Positions 1-13,310 of a stretch of 64,000 nucleotides of DNA are shown in pieces. The DNA is taken from NCBI GenBank assembly GCA_965153455.1, contig OZ234503.1, forward strand, positions 9,987,118 to 10,051,117, given 5' to 3'. The notes under the pieces are model-generated. The model ran no database searches. It was not told the DNA's origin and worked only from the letters and a program-made list of their open reading frames with translations. Both the position numbers and the translations under genes were made by a program. Source of the stretch: Sphagnum compactum (Eukaryota > Bryophyta > Sphagnopsida > Sphagnales). Numbering within the stretch: position 1 is the first letter of the stretch; every line of letters begins with the position of its first letter.

Positions 1-1008
1 CTCCTTCTCTAATTGTTCAACAAACCCAAGGCTTGTACCATCAGGAACATCTCGACCATCTGTTAGGATATGTAGCCGCATCTTCTTGCAACAATGATCT
101 GCAGCTGCTCGGATTATGGCAGCCAATTGATCATACCTTGAATGCACACCTCCATCACTTAGGAGCCCAATTAAGTGAAGTGTCCCACCATTTACCCAAG
201 CTTCCTTTGAATAGAGCCATCCAGCCCCCTTGTAAAGCTCCCCACTTGCTATTGCTGTGTCCACCAAACTTGCTCTGCACCCCATGGTTGTGTGTGTACC
301 CCCGTCATTGGAGTTTCTAATTTTCTATTTGTAGGGTTGTTGTTGCTGTTGTTTTGGTGCAACCAATATTGAATTCAATTACCTATATGATGAGTTTTAG
401 GAACAACCCAATTTGCTACAAGTTGGTTATTCACAGAGGAGAAGTATTTCTGGGGGAAATGCCCATACTGTAACAATAAGGCTTAAGAACCAAAAATCAA
501 TTCCTTTGAAGCTTTTTAGGCCATCTAAGCCCTCTCAATCTTATATTCAAAACTCTAAGTCTAAGAATTTCTTGTCAAAGTCTAAGAATTTCACATATTT
601 AACCAAAGAGTGAAAACCTTCACACAATTAACCCAAGAGTTTATGTGAAAGATTTGCATGAATCAAGTAATTGCATCACACAAACAACCGCAGATATTAC
701 CTTTGGATGATGATTTTCCCACAACCCAAGGCATTGTTTCCTACTTCACCATTCCCGGGGTCATTCTCAGTTGGCAAACCAACAACATCCCCATGGGCCT
801 TTAGGGTTCGCCATCGCCAAGGATATATGTTCCTCAACCTCTTTATGATGACACAATTGGATTTATGAATTGCATTGTATTCATCCTCCTTGCCTTCACC
901 CCAACCTGATAATACTACTAACAAAAATGGCTTTCCTCGAGGTAATAATGGATGTGCATACAACTGATATTCAGGATCAACAACTTGTTGCACTGTAGTT
1001 ATTGGCAT
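1..1008 (-). CDS. iPGAM-like protein (cofactor-independent phosphoglycerate mutase family), 5' part, catalytic residues substituted
   Basis: The 3' end lies beyond the window. Exon 1 is 1008-701 (start ATG at 1008) and exon 2 runs from 274 off the edge at 1. The 5' splice site is CCAAAG|gtaata and the 3' site is tgcag|AGCAAG, and the join keeps phase (Q-R-A-S-L-V-D). Family landmarks in order are HPLLPRGK, SGWGE, a WRTLKAHG-type stretch, GLPTENDPGNGEVG, NNALG, ASLVDTAIASGELY, GTLHLIGLLSDGGVHSR and LHILTDGRDVPDG. The family converts 3-phosphoglycerate to 2-phosphoglycerate in glycolysis, using two Mn ions and a phosphoserine intermediate. Here the Asp of the usual L-D-G-W-G is Ser, and the Ser of the usual G-N-S-E-V-G is Gly; the His a few residues on is Asn. 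Normal activity is therefore unlikely. The open frame and intact splice sites suggest either a repurposed paralog or a young pseudogene. The family call is firm; function is unknown. Confidence 0.82.
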
Positions 1009-2130
1009 TTTGAGTTATATATCCTCTCTGGGAACCAAATTTCAAATCTCTTCGAATCCTGGTAGCTTTAAATGTTGATCACATTCCAGTCAGATTGGAT
1101 CTGAGGTCCATCGGCATGGCAATTTAATACAAGCCCAACAAAAATGATATCAAGAATTGGTCAAAAATACTAATGAAAATGGATCTTACAAACCTGAATT
1201 ATTTGAAATTTTCCAAAGGAAAGAAAGGTTGAAGATAGACTAATTAATGTAGGAGATTTAAGCCCATGATGAAAACACTTTCAATAACATTAATCAAGTG
1301 AAAGTCTGAATATGGATACTATGATTCATGTTGACGAAGTCAAATTTAAACCTAAATAAAAGTATCGCAATCACATTAAAAATGTAACAAGCTAAATTTG
1401 TCATGAACATGAAGAATGAACTGAAATCATAACATAACTTCCAAATTTATTGTTTCGAAAATTGCAACTGTCCAAAAGACAATTCAGCAACACAAAATGG
1501 AAGTAGGTGAAGTTGCAACAAATTGGGTATGTTTCAATTTCAATTTTGATCCAAGACCCAAATTGGCTCAAAATTGCCAAGCAAGAAAAGATTGTTGGTG
1601 GAAAACCATCTTCCTCTCTTCTTAACATGAAAACTTCCATGTAAAGTATAGGGCAATACATCAACTTCAACTTTATCCATATGAAGAATCAAACAACAAA
1701 TTGAAATATGGGCTGAAAGATACGATGCTTTCTATGATTTATCTATTAAAATGGTATGAGGGAGTGGAGAAATAACCTAGCTAGGTAGTTACACTAGTCG
1801 CCCCCCAACCCCAAATTTCAAGTGGCCAAAAACATATGGATTTGGGTAAATTTTTTGGAAGAGAGAACATAAAAGTATTACTAATTCATGATACATACCC
1901 AATTTTAATTGACCTTTGTGTAAATGGATAAACCCCATTTTTTCAAAAGAATTACTTTTTCTAGAATATCCCAAATTTCAACTTCCCACTTCTTTGATTC
2001 AATTTTTTATGTTAAAAAATTTGAACACAAAAGACCACAAAATGGCACAATGATAAAATTGCTAACTTACCTCTTTTTTTTGCAACCCAAGTTTTGTTCC
2101 AAATTTTAAAAATATAATATGTTCTCATTC
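1009..2130. other. upstream region of the mutase-like gene, no gene seen
   Basis: This stretch lies 5' of the minus-strand mutase-like gene and probably holds its leader and promoter. Short open frames on both strands show no family resemblance. No clear TATA position can be fixed. Confidence 0.4.
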
Positions 2131-2132
2131 AG

Positions 2133-2399
2133 GTGTGTGGAAACTGGAAACCCTCCTTTCTCTCTATATATCCCCGGAAACTGAATGTAAGCTTGACACA
2201 GATCATTGGGTGTCTGTGGAGATATATTGCCACAAAACAGTTCAGGATTGTGCTCAAGAGGGGATATTTTGTGGGTGGAAGATTGAAGAATGGCTACAGA
2301 TTCACACTTGAGCTTGACATGGATGAGCATTTGAGGATTTTCTCAATTAAGAGAGATGTTTCTAGTTTGACTATACAGGATTTAGAGGTATTTTTGTGT
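2133..2399 (+). other. possible orphan exon or gene fragment, unrecognised
   Basis: An open stretch with ordinary-looking amino-acid composition contains a KRGYFVGGRLKNGYRF-type segment and then LELDMDEHLRIFSIKRD. It is followed at about 2388 by a possible donor (TTAGAG|gtattt). I do not recognise the family and see no partner exons on either side. It may be a decayed gene piece or a chance open frame. Confidence 0.2.
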
Positions 2400-3108
2400 A
2401 GTTGTTTCGGTGTCCTGGTGCTGTCTCTAGCTTGGAGTTTTACCTCCAGCTCGGAGTTCTTCTTTGTAAGGCATCCTGTGGATACGCTAGAAAAAATTGG
2501 GTAGGTTCGAACATGACTACCACTATGAGCATGAAAATTGTGTTGAACTTTGGTGAAACTGTTGATAGAAAACACTCCTAACATTAAAAAAAAAGAGTTA
2601 TTTTTCAGATATTAAATTAAGTGTTTAGTAAGAACTGTCAGACTTATCAGTGCTATCTTTTTAGGCAGTTCGTTCCTATGTTATCCTAACTCAAGATTGT
2701 GGCGATGGATGTTTCACCATGTATATATTATAGATCAGGTGCAGATCAGATATAGATCAGCTTCTATATACACAGGTTCTTTTTCAATGTATGTATCTTT
2801 TACTTCTATGAATCCAACAGAAACAATCCTGTAACATTAATATCACAGTTTGTTCTAAATGAAGCTGATAATATTGTAGAGAATTATTGGTATTTTTGCA
2901 GCTGGGTCTCTTGCTATTTTCATTTTGATAGCCCACATTTCTCATCTAGAGTTCAAAGGACTTTGTGTGATGTTTTTTAATTTTGAACTTTCAGGTATAT
3001 ATTTGGATTTGGGTAGGTTTGACAACTAATTGATATGTATTATTGAACATGACATTAAATTGTTTCATCTAATGAAATGCTTAGAATATTTTATTATCCT
3101 CTAAAGTT

Positions 3109-3960
3109 TTGAAAACATTAGTACATGTGTTGAGGTTTTTGGTTTTCTTTGTGTTTGCTTTGCTTATACAATTATTTTGCAAGTTTATAGTGATTGTGTT
3201 GAAAAAGCACATTTTGATGCTATCGGTGTTATTAGTGTTGTGTTTGTTGGTGGTACTGGCGATGTGTCTATTGGTGATATTGGTGTTGCATCTAATGGTG
3301 TGGTTGGAGGTTTTCCTATACTTTGGGTTTATGATTCTTTCATTGTTGTTACATTTGGAGGACCTTTTTCTGACATCTTACCTAGTGTTCCATCTTTTTG
3401 TTGTAGTGTTACTGTAGGTTTTATAGATTAGGAAAAGATTGTCAGTCAAGTTCTTGGTGCATTTGGATCAAGGGAAAAATGTGGTGCAAGTTGTAGATTT
3501 TGGCATTGGTAAATCTAGCGGATCTAGATCTGTGATGGATTTAGAAGATTCATTTTGGAACATTATGTTTGAGAAAGAGCTACCCAAGTATAAGGATCAG
3601 TTGGATACCATTATTTTGCATCGCCTTCTTTAAACAATCAATGTTAACACTACCTCTAGCCATGTCTTTAGTCATTTGCAGAATTGCCCTGTTAACATTA
3701 CATATGTAGTTGATCCTAAGTTTCTCCCCAACTTAGGAGTACCAAATGTAGGAAATAAGGTTTGATTTTGGTTCATTATGGATGCTTCTTTCTTTTGACA
3801 AACTTCATTTGATAACGTTGATTATTGTTTGTAACACATGAATAATAAAAGATCACGGAGGAAGAATTGTGGAAAAGATGTAACAATTAGGTTAATGTCT
3901 TGGATCCATGAAGATGCACAAGGTTTTGTGTTGGGTTGTTAGGAGTTGGGGTTGCCATGG
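3109..3960 (+). pseudogene. degenerate coding-like stretch, unrecognised
   Basis: Several adjacent plus-strand open pieces in different frames (3177-3431, 3439-3633) have coding-like composition, for example MDLEDSFWNIMFEKELPKYK, and are interrupted by stops and frame changes. This looks like a decayed gene or retroelement internal region, but no domain can be named. Confidence 0.18.
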
Positions 3961-5920
3961 TGTTTGCTCGTGGAAGGGGATTGGGTGAATGGTTCCAAGA
4001 CACATGGACATTGAGAAAGCTGATCCATAGCCTTTCTTCTTATGAATCATTTACTTTGTACATTTGATTTCAATAGATGATTCATAGTTTTCCTCGTATG
4101 AATCCTTTCTACATTTGATTTTAACATAGTGATTACAAATTCAATATTTTGACCTTGTGATATTGAATTTGTAATTTTGCCACTTTGACATAGAAAATGT
4201 TTTTTTCTCTATTTGTTTTGCCTTGAAGTTTTGTTGCCTTTGAAAAACATTTTCATAACCTAAAACATAAAATGAAACATTGTAAAGGTAATTGTAAAAA
4301 AAAAAAAAAACAAATGAAAAGAAACAATGGAAAATTGAATTGATTAAATCACTTAAAATGGACTACAAAAATATATATATATAATTGATTAATATTAATT
4401 ACAGAAAGTTAAAATTATTATTATTGATCAAAAAGAGAAAAAAATAAATCCAAAAAAAATAAAAAAATAGCTTGGCGGGTAGCTTTTGACTTGTGGAAGT
4501 TCTTGTGCCAGGTTAGCAGGTACCTTTTGCCCCATGTAAGTTGACAAGGTGTTAGAAAATTCTTCGGCCAAAAAAAGGTACTAATAAAAACAAAAATAAA
4601 AAAAATGACAATGTTTTACATCATCAAAATGGTCCCTAAAGTTGTTTATGATTGCAAAATTAATTTGATGAAAACATGAACATCAAGATGTACAACTAGG
4701 TCTCCAAATATCACCCAAACATTGTACTCCAAATTTAGGTCAAAATTTTATTTTAAAACCTTCAATTGATTTGAAGACTATTACATGTGGACACAATCAA
4801 TAAAAATATTCGATCAAATGTGAAAAGAAACAATACCATACTTTGTAGGAATTTTTTATATAAAATAATTGAGAAAATATAAGTTAAGAATTCTTTAAAT
4901 TATTGGCCAAGGTTGTTAGAATTAGGTGAAATAAAATTAAAATAATTCAAAATAACTAAATTTGTCATAGCATATGAATCAAAATTAAATATGTTTGTAA
5001 TAGTACAAACATATCACAAAAATCCAAATGTTACATATGAATCCCTTGCACACTTAAAAATAAACCAAAGTACCTTATCAAAACCCATCATGTTCCCATG
5101 ATGGCCTTTTAACAAAAATGTAAAACATGCACCATAATATTTTTTTAGGTTCAACATTTAGGTGCCAAATAATTGTTTCATTTTTTAAAATCCACTTCAA
5201 TAGTAAAAGCAACAATTTATGAAAATTTGGCAATTTATAGAAAATGCCTAGGTTTTATCCAGATTTTTAAAAAATTCCCTCCATTGTAATTTACTTGAAT
5301 TTAAAGTTTAAAATTAAAAAATTCTATAAAGTTTGACATTTAAAAAAATGATCTAATTATTGTCAAACTTGACAAGGCACTATGGTAAGTGAACGAGGAT
5401 TATGGCAAGATTAACAACTTTTAGATGAATTTTTTAAAAAACCCATGAAATTTCAATGATTATTGGGATGAAAGTTTAAATTATCATTATTTTATAAAAG
5501 AATAGGTGGACATTATTTTTCACTTTAAATAAATACTTAGCAAGGCAACATAAAGCTACCTTATCGATATGATAGTCAAAAAGAGAAATTATAAGAAAAT
5601 ATGGGCCCGCTTCATTGAATGTTTCATTCATTTCATAATGAAAATAATGGAAATTCATTACAATGAATTTGTACTCGAAAACATGAACAAGTGAATGATT
5701 ACAAAATAAAATTAATGTTACATTGACCAAATGGAGGTACATAATTTTAAAAATTATATTATTCAAACATGGATTTACTTCTTTCATTTATTTGGGCTCC
5801 ATGGTTATAAAACAACAATAAACTTTCGAGTGACAACTAAATTTTTTCCAAATAATGCCCAACATTTTCAATTGCCAATTTTTTGAGTAACGACCAATTT
5901 TTTTTTTATTAACAACAAAA
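3961..5920. other. AT-rich intergenic DNA
   Basis: AT-rich sequence with poly-A runs (for example around 4297-4310) and a short TA run near 4370-4382. No gene, RNA gene or recognisable element is seen. Confidence 0.6.
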
Positions 5921-5924
5921 AAAT

Positions 5925-6180
5925 TTTGATCACCCAATTTGGTGACTAAAAACTTGGGCAACTAAAACATTTTAGTCAATAAAATTAATCTGACCAAAAA
6001 AAATTGATTGCCCGATTTGGTGACTAAAAACTTAGGTGATTAAATTTTTTTAGTCATTATAATTAATCTGACCAAGAACTACGAGATCACCCACGAATAT
6101 TTTTTGGTGACTAAAAACTTGGGCAACTAAAATGTTTTCATCACTAGAATTAATCTACCCACAAAAATTCGATCACTAAA
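5925..6180. repeat. degenerate tandem repeat, period about 80 bp
   Basis: The motif ggtgactaaaaactt recurs at 5941, 6019 and 6106 (spacings 78 and 87). Each is followed by a variant of caactaaaa and attaatctgacc. Three diverged units are visible. Function unknown. Confidence 0.7.
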
Positions 6181-9100
6181 AAGAAATGGTCAATGTTTGT
6201 CCTAACAAATGAAATGGACATGTTTGGATGAAACCAAATTGGGCAATGACAATGAAACCTTGCGATTAATCATTAATCCCTACAATTAATTAATTAATAA
6301 AAAATGAAATAATTTTGTGAAAATTAAATTCCATTCAAATGAAAAGATTGAATGACTTACATGCAATTTGAATTGAACTTAAATTTAATTGAATATGATT
6401 CAACTAAATTCAATTCCAATTCAGAAATTGGATTATTATTCAATTTGATTCAAATTCAATTAAAGAAAAATGAAAAGAAAATTACTAGAAGAAGGTATTG
6501 AAAATCACAGTAAAATGTTTTTTAGAAAAGGCATGGATTTGAAGGCACACCTTTCCATGCCTTTTTATTTGAGAATGTGTTTAAAAAAACTTAATTTGAA
6601 ACGATTCAAAGGACAATTATGACTTACAACCTATGGAACCTAAAATTGTCCTACCTAAATCAACTCGAATGAATCATTATCATTAGAATTATTAAAGAAA
6701 AATGGAAAGGTGTCTATTTGGATTTTTGTTTTTTCAAAGTTTATTTCAACACCATAATTTTTTGATCATATTTTAAAATTCTAGGTGAAACAATTTGCAT
6801 CCCATTTTTAAAAAATTATATTGAATATGAATCCAAATGGAATTAAAATTGAATTGAATTTAAATTAAATTAAAATTCTTGAATTCACTTCAAGTTACCT
6901 ACAATGTCATTCAATACTTTCATTCAAATGGAACTTAATTCAATTTTTTCATTAATTAATTGTCATTGGCAGTGTTCATATTGTAGCAGCAGGCAAAGCC
7001 CGAATTATATTATTGAAAAAATATTTTTTCTTAAATAAAATTTTTATGATTTATTATGACAATGTTATATGACAAGTGAAATTATTCAAATTCGAGCCAA
7101 TGATAATTGTGCTAATTTTTCATACCTTAGTTTCATATTTTTGAAGAAATTTTAAAGTTCCCAATGCATTCCCATCAAGTTTTTAAAGTCTTCCCATGAC
7201 GTTCCCAAAAACACCTCATATTTATTCAATATGTTTTGGCCACAATTAAACTTTCATGTCTAAATATAATATGTAAAAGGGGCCCTAGAGAAGAATGATT
7301 GCATTTCTACTTTGGGGGAAAGGAAAGGGGGTGCTTCTATTGAGGATTGCCCAATGTCCCATAAAATTGGTGAGGAGCCAACCAATTAAACTCTTTCAAG
7401 AAAGGGGGAAAAAAAAACTATGGGCACACCCTTGAATTAATTAATAGAAAGAACAAATAATTGCCCATAATATCATGATAAATGGATTAAACAAAAAACT
7501 TAATTAATTATACCTACCAATTGAAGTGCATTTAGACTAAGATTTGTTTCTTTCTTCATGAAAATTAGTAGAAAGATAGGCTACTCATTTAAGTAAATTT
7601 GTGTATGGAAATTCTTTCATTCAAAAATATGTGTTAAAAGCATTTTGAATTCATTTGAACAAATTATCATTTGATATATAAATAATCAATTTGTCATCTC
7701 CATGCACGAAAAATCAATTGGTACTATGCAATCAAAACATGGAAAGGAAACAAAGCTCGAAAAAAATTCACTTCTTACTTTAAAATATAACAAGTTGATC
7801 ACCTTTTTAATTATTTTCTCCCTCTTTAGATGAATTTTCTTTATCACTTTCCCTTTTGGAATCATCCACCGTTACCAATATCCTTATCCAAGTTCCACCT
7901 TAAATTGCATTTTATTCCTAGATACTAACGATGCATTGATATGACAAGTTCCTACTAATGTTGGGTAATTTATTTTTTTATGAAAACTATCAATTCTAGT
8001 TCTTCCCAACACTTGAAAAAACCAACCCAATTCTTTTTTAAATTAAAAATAGATTTATGAAAACTAATTAAAGTATCATCATTCATTTTTTTATCTAGTT
8101 GATTCTCATATAAGGTGGTTTTCACGAATGTGAAACAATCAATTTTCATATCCAATTTTCATAATTTGGGTTTGAAATTTATATTCATTAAAAAACATCT
8201 TAGTTAAAAAAAATTGAAAATTAAAAATAAACTTGTGTTTATATGTTTGGGTGTTGTCTACCAATGTGATTTATTGCCTCTTCATCATTAAACTAACCTA
8301 AATTAATCAAAATCAGAACCTAAACAAAAAATCTAACCTAAGCTAATTTTAAGCTTTCCTAATTAGGTAGATAGGCATGTGAGCGAACATTTTAAAAATC
8401 AAAGGAGGTCAAACATTCATACATTATTCATTTGCTTTTGAAGCCCATAAAACATTTATAGCCCTCCACCTAACATTTCCAATGTCAAAAAAATGGTTCA
8501 ATTCAATAAGGAACATGAAAGGTATGGGGTGTTTGGCGTAAGGGGGTTTAGTGTTCACTAATAGGTGAATTAAGAAAAATTAGGAGTTAAAATTTAATAT
8601 CTTGGATTGTTGCATTATTGCTTTTGAAATTCAAAGCGTTGGTGGACCCATCAAATTTAAAATCATTCAAAACAAATTTAAAATGAAGAAGATATTGGGG
8701 TTGGAACTAAAGAAAGGTCTGTTGCTATTATTTCAAAAAAATTGAAACAAATTATCACTCATCCTCTTCTAGTGTTTTTTTGTTGCTCCTTTATTTCTAA
8801 TGCTCAAAGAAATTTGTACTCCTCTAGTTTATGCGTCCAATGACACAAAAATAGTTCAATTTGCTTAAGGAACGAGGAAAATATTCCAAAGTGTTCAATG
8901 GGTATGTGTTCACTAATGGGTGGTTTTATCTTATTATCATGATAGCCATATTTTTGTTTTTTCATAAAACTAACTAATCCCTTTAAAAAAAATTTAAAAA
9001 AAAATTGGTTCTCAATAACTTAGTTCTCACTTGGGTGAGAACTATTAGTCTAATTCTCAAACCGATTATCATCAAATGTGATACTAATCAGCTCTCATTA

Positions 9101-12100
9101 TGATAATCAATTTGAGACCCATTCTAGAAATCAAAGGTCCCTATGATAACTACCCAACATTGGTTCGTACATTAACACAACCAAGTGTACATCTTGTAAA
9201 AAAAAAACCACACCTTTAAATGTATGTGTCAAAATGAATATTTAATTTTAAATTGAAGACCCAAAAAAAACCATTTAATGACTTTGCATCAACTAGGTGT
9301 AACATTTATTTGATTGTATTGGTAACAAAATGATGCAAATTCATGCTTCACTTGACTCAAATATAATCAGGTAACCCACATTTGTACATTGTATGGGGTA
9401 ATAAAGAAAATTTTAACTCTTGATTCTAGAAGCTTCCCATAAGATTTTTGACATTAAAAAATAGATTTTAAAAAACTTTTGAGCCAAATGAATTTAAATG
9501 TTTTGTGTTTATGACCACATATGCAATGATAATATGTAGACTCATGGTTTAATTGCACCAAATGATAAAACCCATATTACCATGTGTCAGCACAATATGC
9601 CAAGGAAAATGGATCATTTGCCAATTTGAAGGTGTAAGGTTGCGGACCCAGTAGCCAAAATCCCATTTTAAGGGGAAGATACCAAGTAAAAACATTAAAC
9701 AAAACATGAAAAAAATTTAGAGAAATGATTGCCCATTGGAAGGGAGTCTTACTTTGGGATAAAAAATTAATAACATTTTTTTAAATGCATTTCTTGATAA
9801 AATTAAAACTAGAAATGGAAACGTGGAAGGTAGTTACCTTCCTATCCTTGGATAATACCTCCATCATAGAAAATAAATCACCATCAAGCTACCTTCATCC
9901 TTTGTAATTATTGCCTTCCACCAACTATTTTCTTGTTACAACTATTTTTTTAATTCTAACTTTACCTTCATGTTACAACTACCTTATTGTAACTACCATC
10001 CGATGACTAATTTCCAACAATCATTCGATGAAATGAAAGATGGAAAAATAATAATTAATTAAACTATGAACTATAGCATTTTATATCAAATTAATACCAA
10101 CTATTTTCATTGCATCCAAGAAGTCAAGGCAAAAACGATAATAATAAAAAATGCAACATGACCTTCCATATCCCATTCCATTATTTGTTCACACAAGTAT
10201 AATCTTCCCCCTCCTTTAGTATCACATGTCTCTCATCTAAACCTCACAAGGAACAACATACATGAAAAAAGAATGAAAGAAAATTCGCACGAGGAAAGGC
10301 CAAGGAGTAGAATACCTCAAAAAGTCCCACCCCACAAGCCACATGCACCTCATCTCCTTTTACATTCTAGGCCTTTATTCAAATTTTCACTACATCTCTT
10401 AATTGATTGGCAAATTCATGTTAATCACCTTATCCTTAAGGATTAACTACTCAAATAACTTCAACACCCAATAACTAGGAAACAATAAATAAATACCTAC
10501 CATAGTCACTAATTACTAAGATGCCCATTAAACTAGTTATACTAGGAGATTTCAACTTTAACTTGAATAATTTTTACTAGAATTATATTCCATAATTAAT
10601 TTTTTTTTTCCTTAAAGGTAATTACTAATGGTACTATTGTCGAGTGAAAGCATGAATAGGGGGATTGTTTGGACTATCACGCTTGTTATTATTCTGGATT
10701 ACACACAAATGTAAAATTTAAAGCCATATTCAAAATTAACATTATCAAATTTTCAATTATTCATGTTGTCATAGACTTTAATGGGAATCACCATAAAACA
10801 TTTGGATGAATTATAAGAAGATTATGGATTCGTAATGGATTTTTGAAATGACAACATTACCCCTATCACACAGAAAAAATGAAAAATGTGAACTAAAAAA
10901 TACATCAAAGTAGTGTCAAAATAAAAAATAAAAAATAAAGCATCATCAAATGAAGAATTGATTAGTGAACTGCATTGAAATTTTCTTAATATATATATTT
11001 TTAATAATTTATTTTTTAAATGACGTGATTGTTACAAATTTTATCCTTGGGAATTCATTTCACATTATTATTTTTAATCTTTTGCATGGATGTTTTGATC
11101 AATCACATGTTTAAGGATATTCATAGGTTGGCTTATTAATATTTACAACTAAAAGCACAGGGGATAATTATAGGATTTATGGTTTGATAATTGTTAAAAC
11201 TGTAAAAAAATCACTAATGTTAGATTATGGACTTTCAAATGCCAATTTTGAGACACCTAACCATGTTTTCGCCTATCAAGTAACATTTTCATTCCAAATT
11301 TGATCTTTGATTTATTTCCTTGTGACAAATAATTACCATCAATTAACATAAGGTTTGTTGTGTATGAAATCTACTAGTCTTCATTTTTGCAAGGTTTGTT
11401 AGCTCATGTAACTTGTGTGATTTGAACTCTATAACATAACCTTTTACTAACAATTATTTGTTAACATTTTCCACCTAAATTTCATTGCTAATCACAACTT
11501 CCATTTCTTCTCCATCTTGCACGTTAAGACTTGGAGACTCCATTTCTATTTATTTTTCACTAGAAAAAATCTTGTCCATTTCGACCATCATTTTACAACT
11601 ATAGTGTGATTGCTATCCAAACCTATTACATTTGCAACTATGATCTTTGTAATCCTATGTGTCCATGTAGTTGCAAGTATATACCATTACATGTGTGATT
11701 AAATGATGGGTTCAACCACTATTAGTCGAATATGTAGTTGCATGATACAACTACAAAAGTTTTAGTTCAAAATGTAGATGAAAATTTAACATTTTTTTTC
11801 TTCGTTTTTTCTTATTTTTCCACTTATGGATGATAATTGAATTGCATGGTGATAACATTATAATTTTTTTATAACTGTGGACAATATAAGTTTTCGATTG
11901 TTTCAAATTAACCTATATGGCACACATGGCATTTCCATAAATTTTTACCATAAATATAATTTTACTTCAATGCATTAATTTAAATTAACCATTTAAATTT
12001 TGGCTATATATCACCATAACATTGTTCATTTCACCAATTTAGTTAAAACATTTGTTTATTTTTGTTTTTGTGGTAGTTAGATTTTTAACAAAAATTAGAT

Positions 12101-12115
12101 TAGGTACTTAATTGT
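6181..12115. other. long AT-rich intergenic DNA
   Basis: No gene, transposon domain or RNA gene was recognised on either strand over nearly 6 kb. Open frames are short and low-complexity. The composition is very AT-rich with many homopolymer runs. Confidence 0.6.
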
Positions 12116-13310
12116 CAATTAATTAGATAGGTTAGGTAGTATGTGGTAAGTAGGATAGGTCCTAATAGGTAATAGGTAGGTAGGTAAGTTAAGCAAGAGG
12201 TATTTTATGTTGTGGGTATGTCATAATGTTTTTGTATTAATTGATTAATTACTTAGTTATGTTAAATAATTAATTTATTATATGTAGGCTAGGTAATTAA
12301 CTTTTAAAGTAGGCTAGGTGATAAATAGTAGGTATGTAACCTAGGCATGTTATAAGTTAAGCAAGAGGTATTTTATTTTGTGGATATGTCATAGTGTTTT
12401 TGTGCTAATTGATTAATTTATTACATTGATTAATTATGTTAAATAATTAATTTATTACATGTAGGCTAGGTGATTAATTTATTAGGTAGGCTAAGTAGTA
12501 GATAGTAGGCATGTAATCTAAGTAATATGTAATAAGTAGGATAGGCACTGGTAGGTAGTAGGTAGGTAGGTTACAATTTAAGCAAGAGGTATTTTATGTT
12601 ATGGATATGTCATAATTTTTTGTATTAATTGATTAATTAATTAGTTATATTAAACAATTAATTTATTAAGTAGGCTAGGTAGTAAATAGTAGGTATGTAA
12701 CCTAGGTAGGTTATAAGTTAAACAAAAGATATTTTATTTTGTGGATATGTCATAGTGTTTTTGTATTAATTGATTAATTAATTAGTTATGTTAAACAATT
12801 AATTTATTAAGTAGGCTAAGTAGTAGATAATAGGTATGTAACCTAAGTAATAAGTAGGATAGGCACTAATAGGTAGGAGGTAGGTAGGTTATAAATTAAG
12901 CAAGAAATATTAAATTTTATGGACATGTCGTAGTGTTTTGTATTAATTGTTTAATTAATTAGTTATGTTAAACAAGTAATTTATTAAATATTGGCTAAGT
13001 AATTACATTATTAGGTAGGCTAGGTAATAGATAATAAATATGTAGCTGAAGTAGTATGTGATAAATAGGATAGGTAGTAATAAGTAGGTTAAATTGTAAA
13101 ATATTTTATTATGTGGATATATGATTTAAAATAATAATAATAATAAATTAGGTAGGTTAGGTAATTAATTTATTAAATGTAGGTTAGGCAATAGATAGTA
13201 GGTATGTAACCTAAGTAATATTAGTAAGTAGGATAGGTAGTAGGTAGTAAGTAGGGTAGGTAATAAATAGGTAGGGAAAATAGTAAATATTTTATTGTGT
13301 TGATATATGA
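12116..13310. repeat. GTAGG-rich complex tandem repeat field
   Basis: Units contain, in order, a taagcaagaggtatttta-like box, a wtgtcataatg box, gattaattaattagttatg, and a block rich in taggtaggctaggtagta. The first box recurs near 12188, 12355, 12575, 12718 and 12895, so spacing is uneven (roughly 145-220 bp). A tggtaggtagtaggtaggt block is present in some units and absent in others, which suggests a higher-order structure. No coding potential is seen. Confidence 0.75.

Noticed and set aside
2500-2530. B-box-like ggttcgaac
   Set aside because: No A box or cloverleaf can be built around it on either strand.
12116-13310. CRISPR-like array
   Set aside because: Spacing is uneven, units are diverged, there are no unique spacers, and the DNA is plant nuclear.
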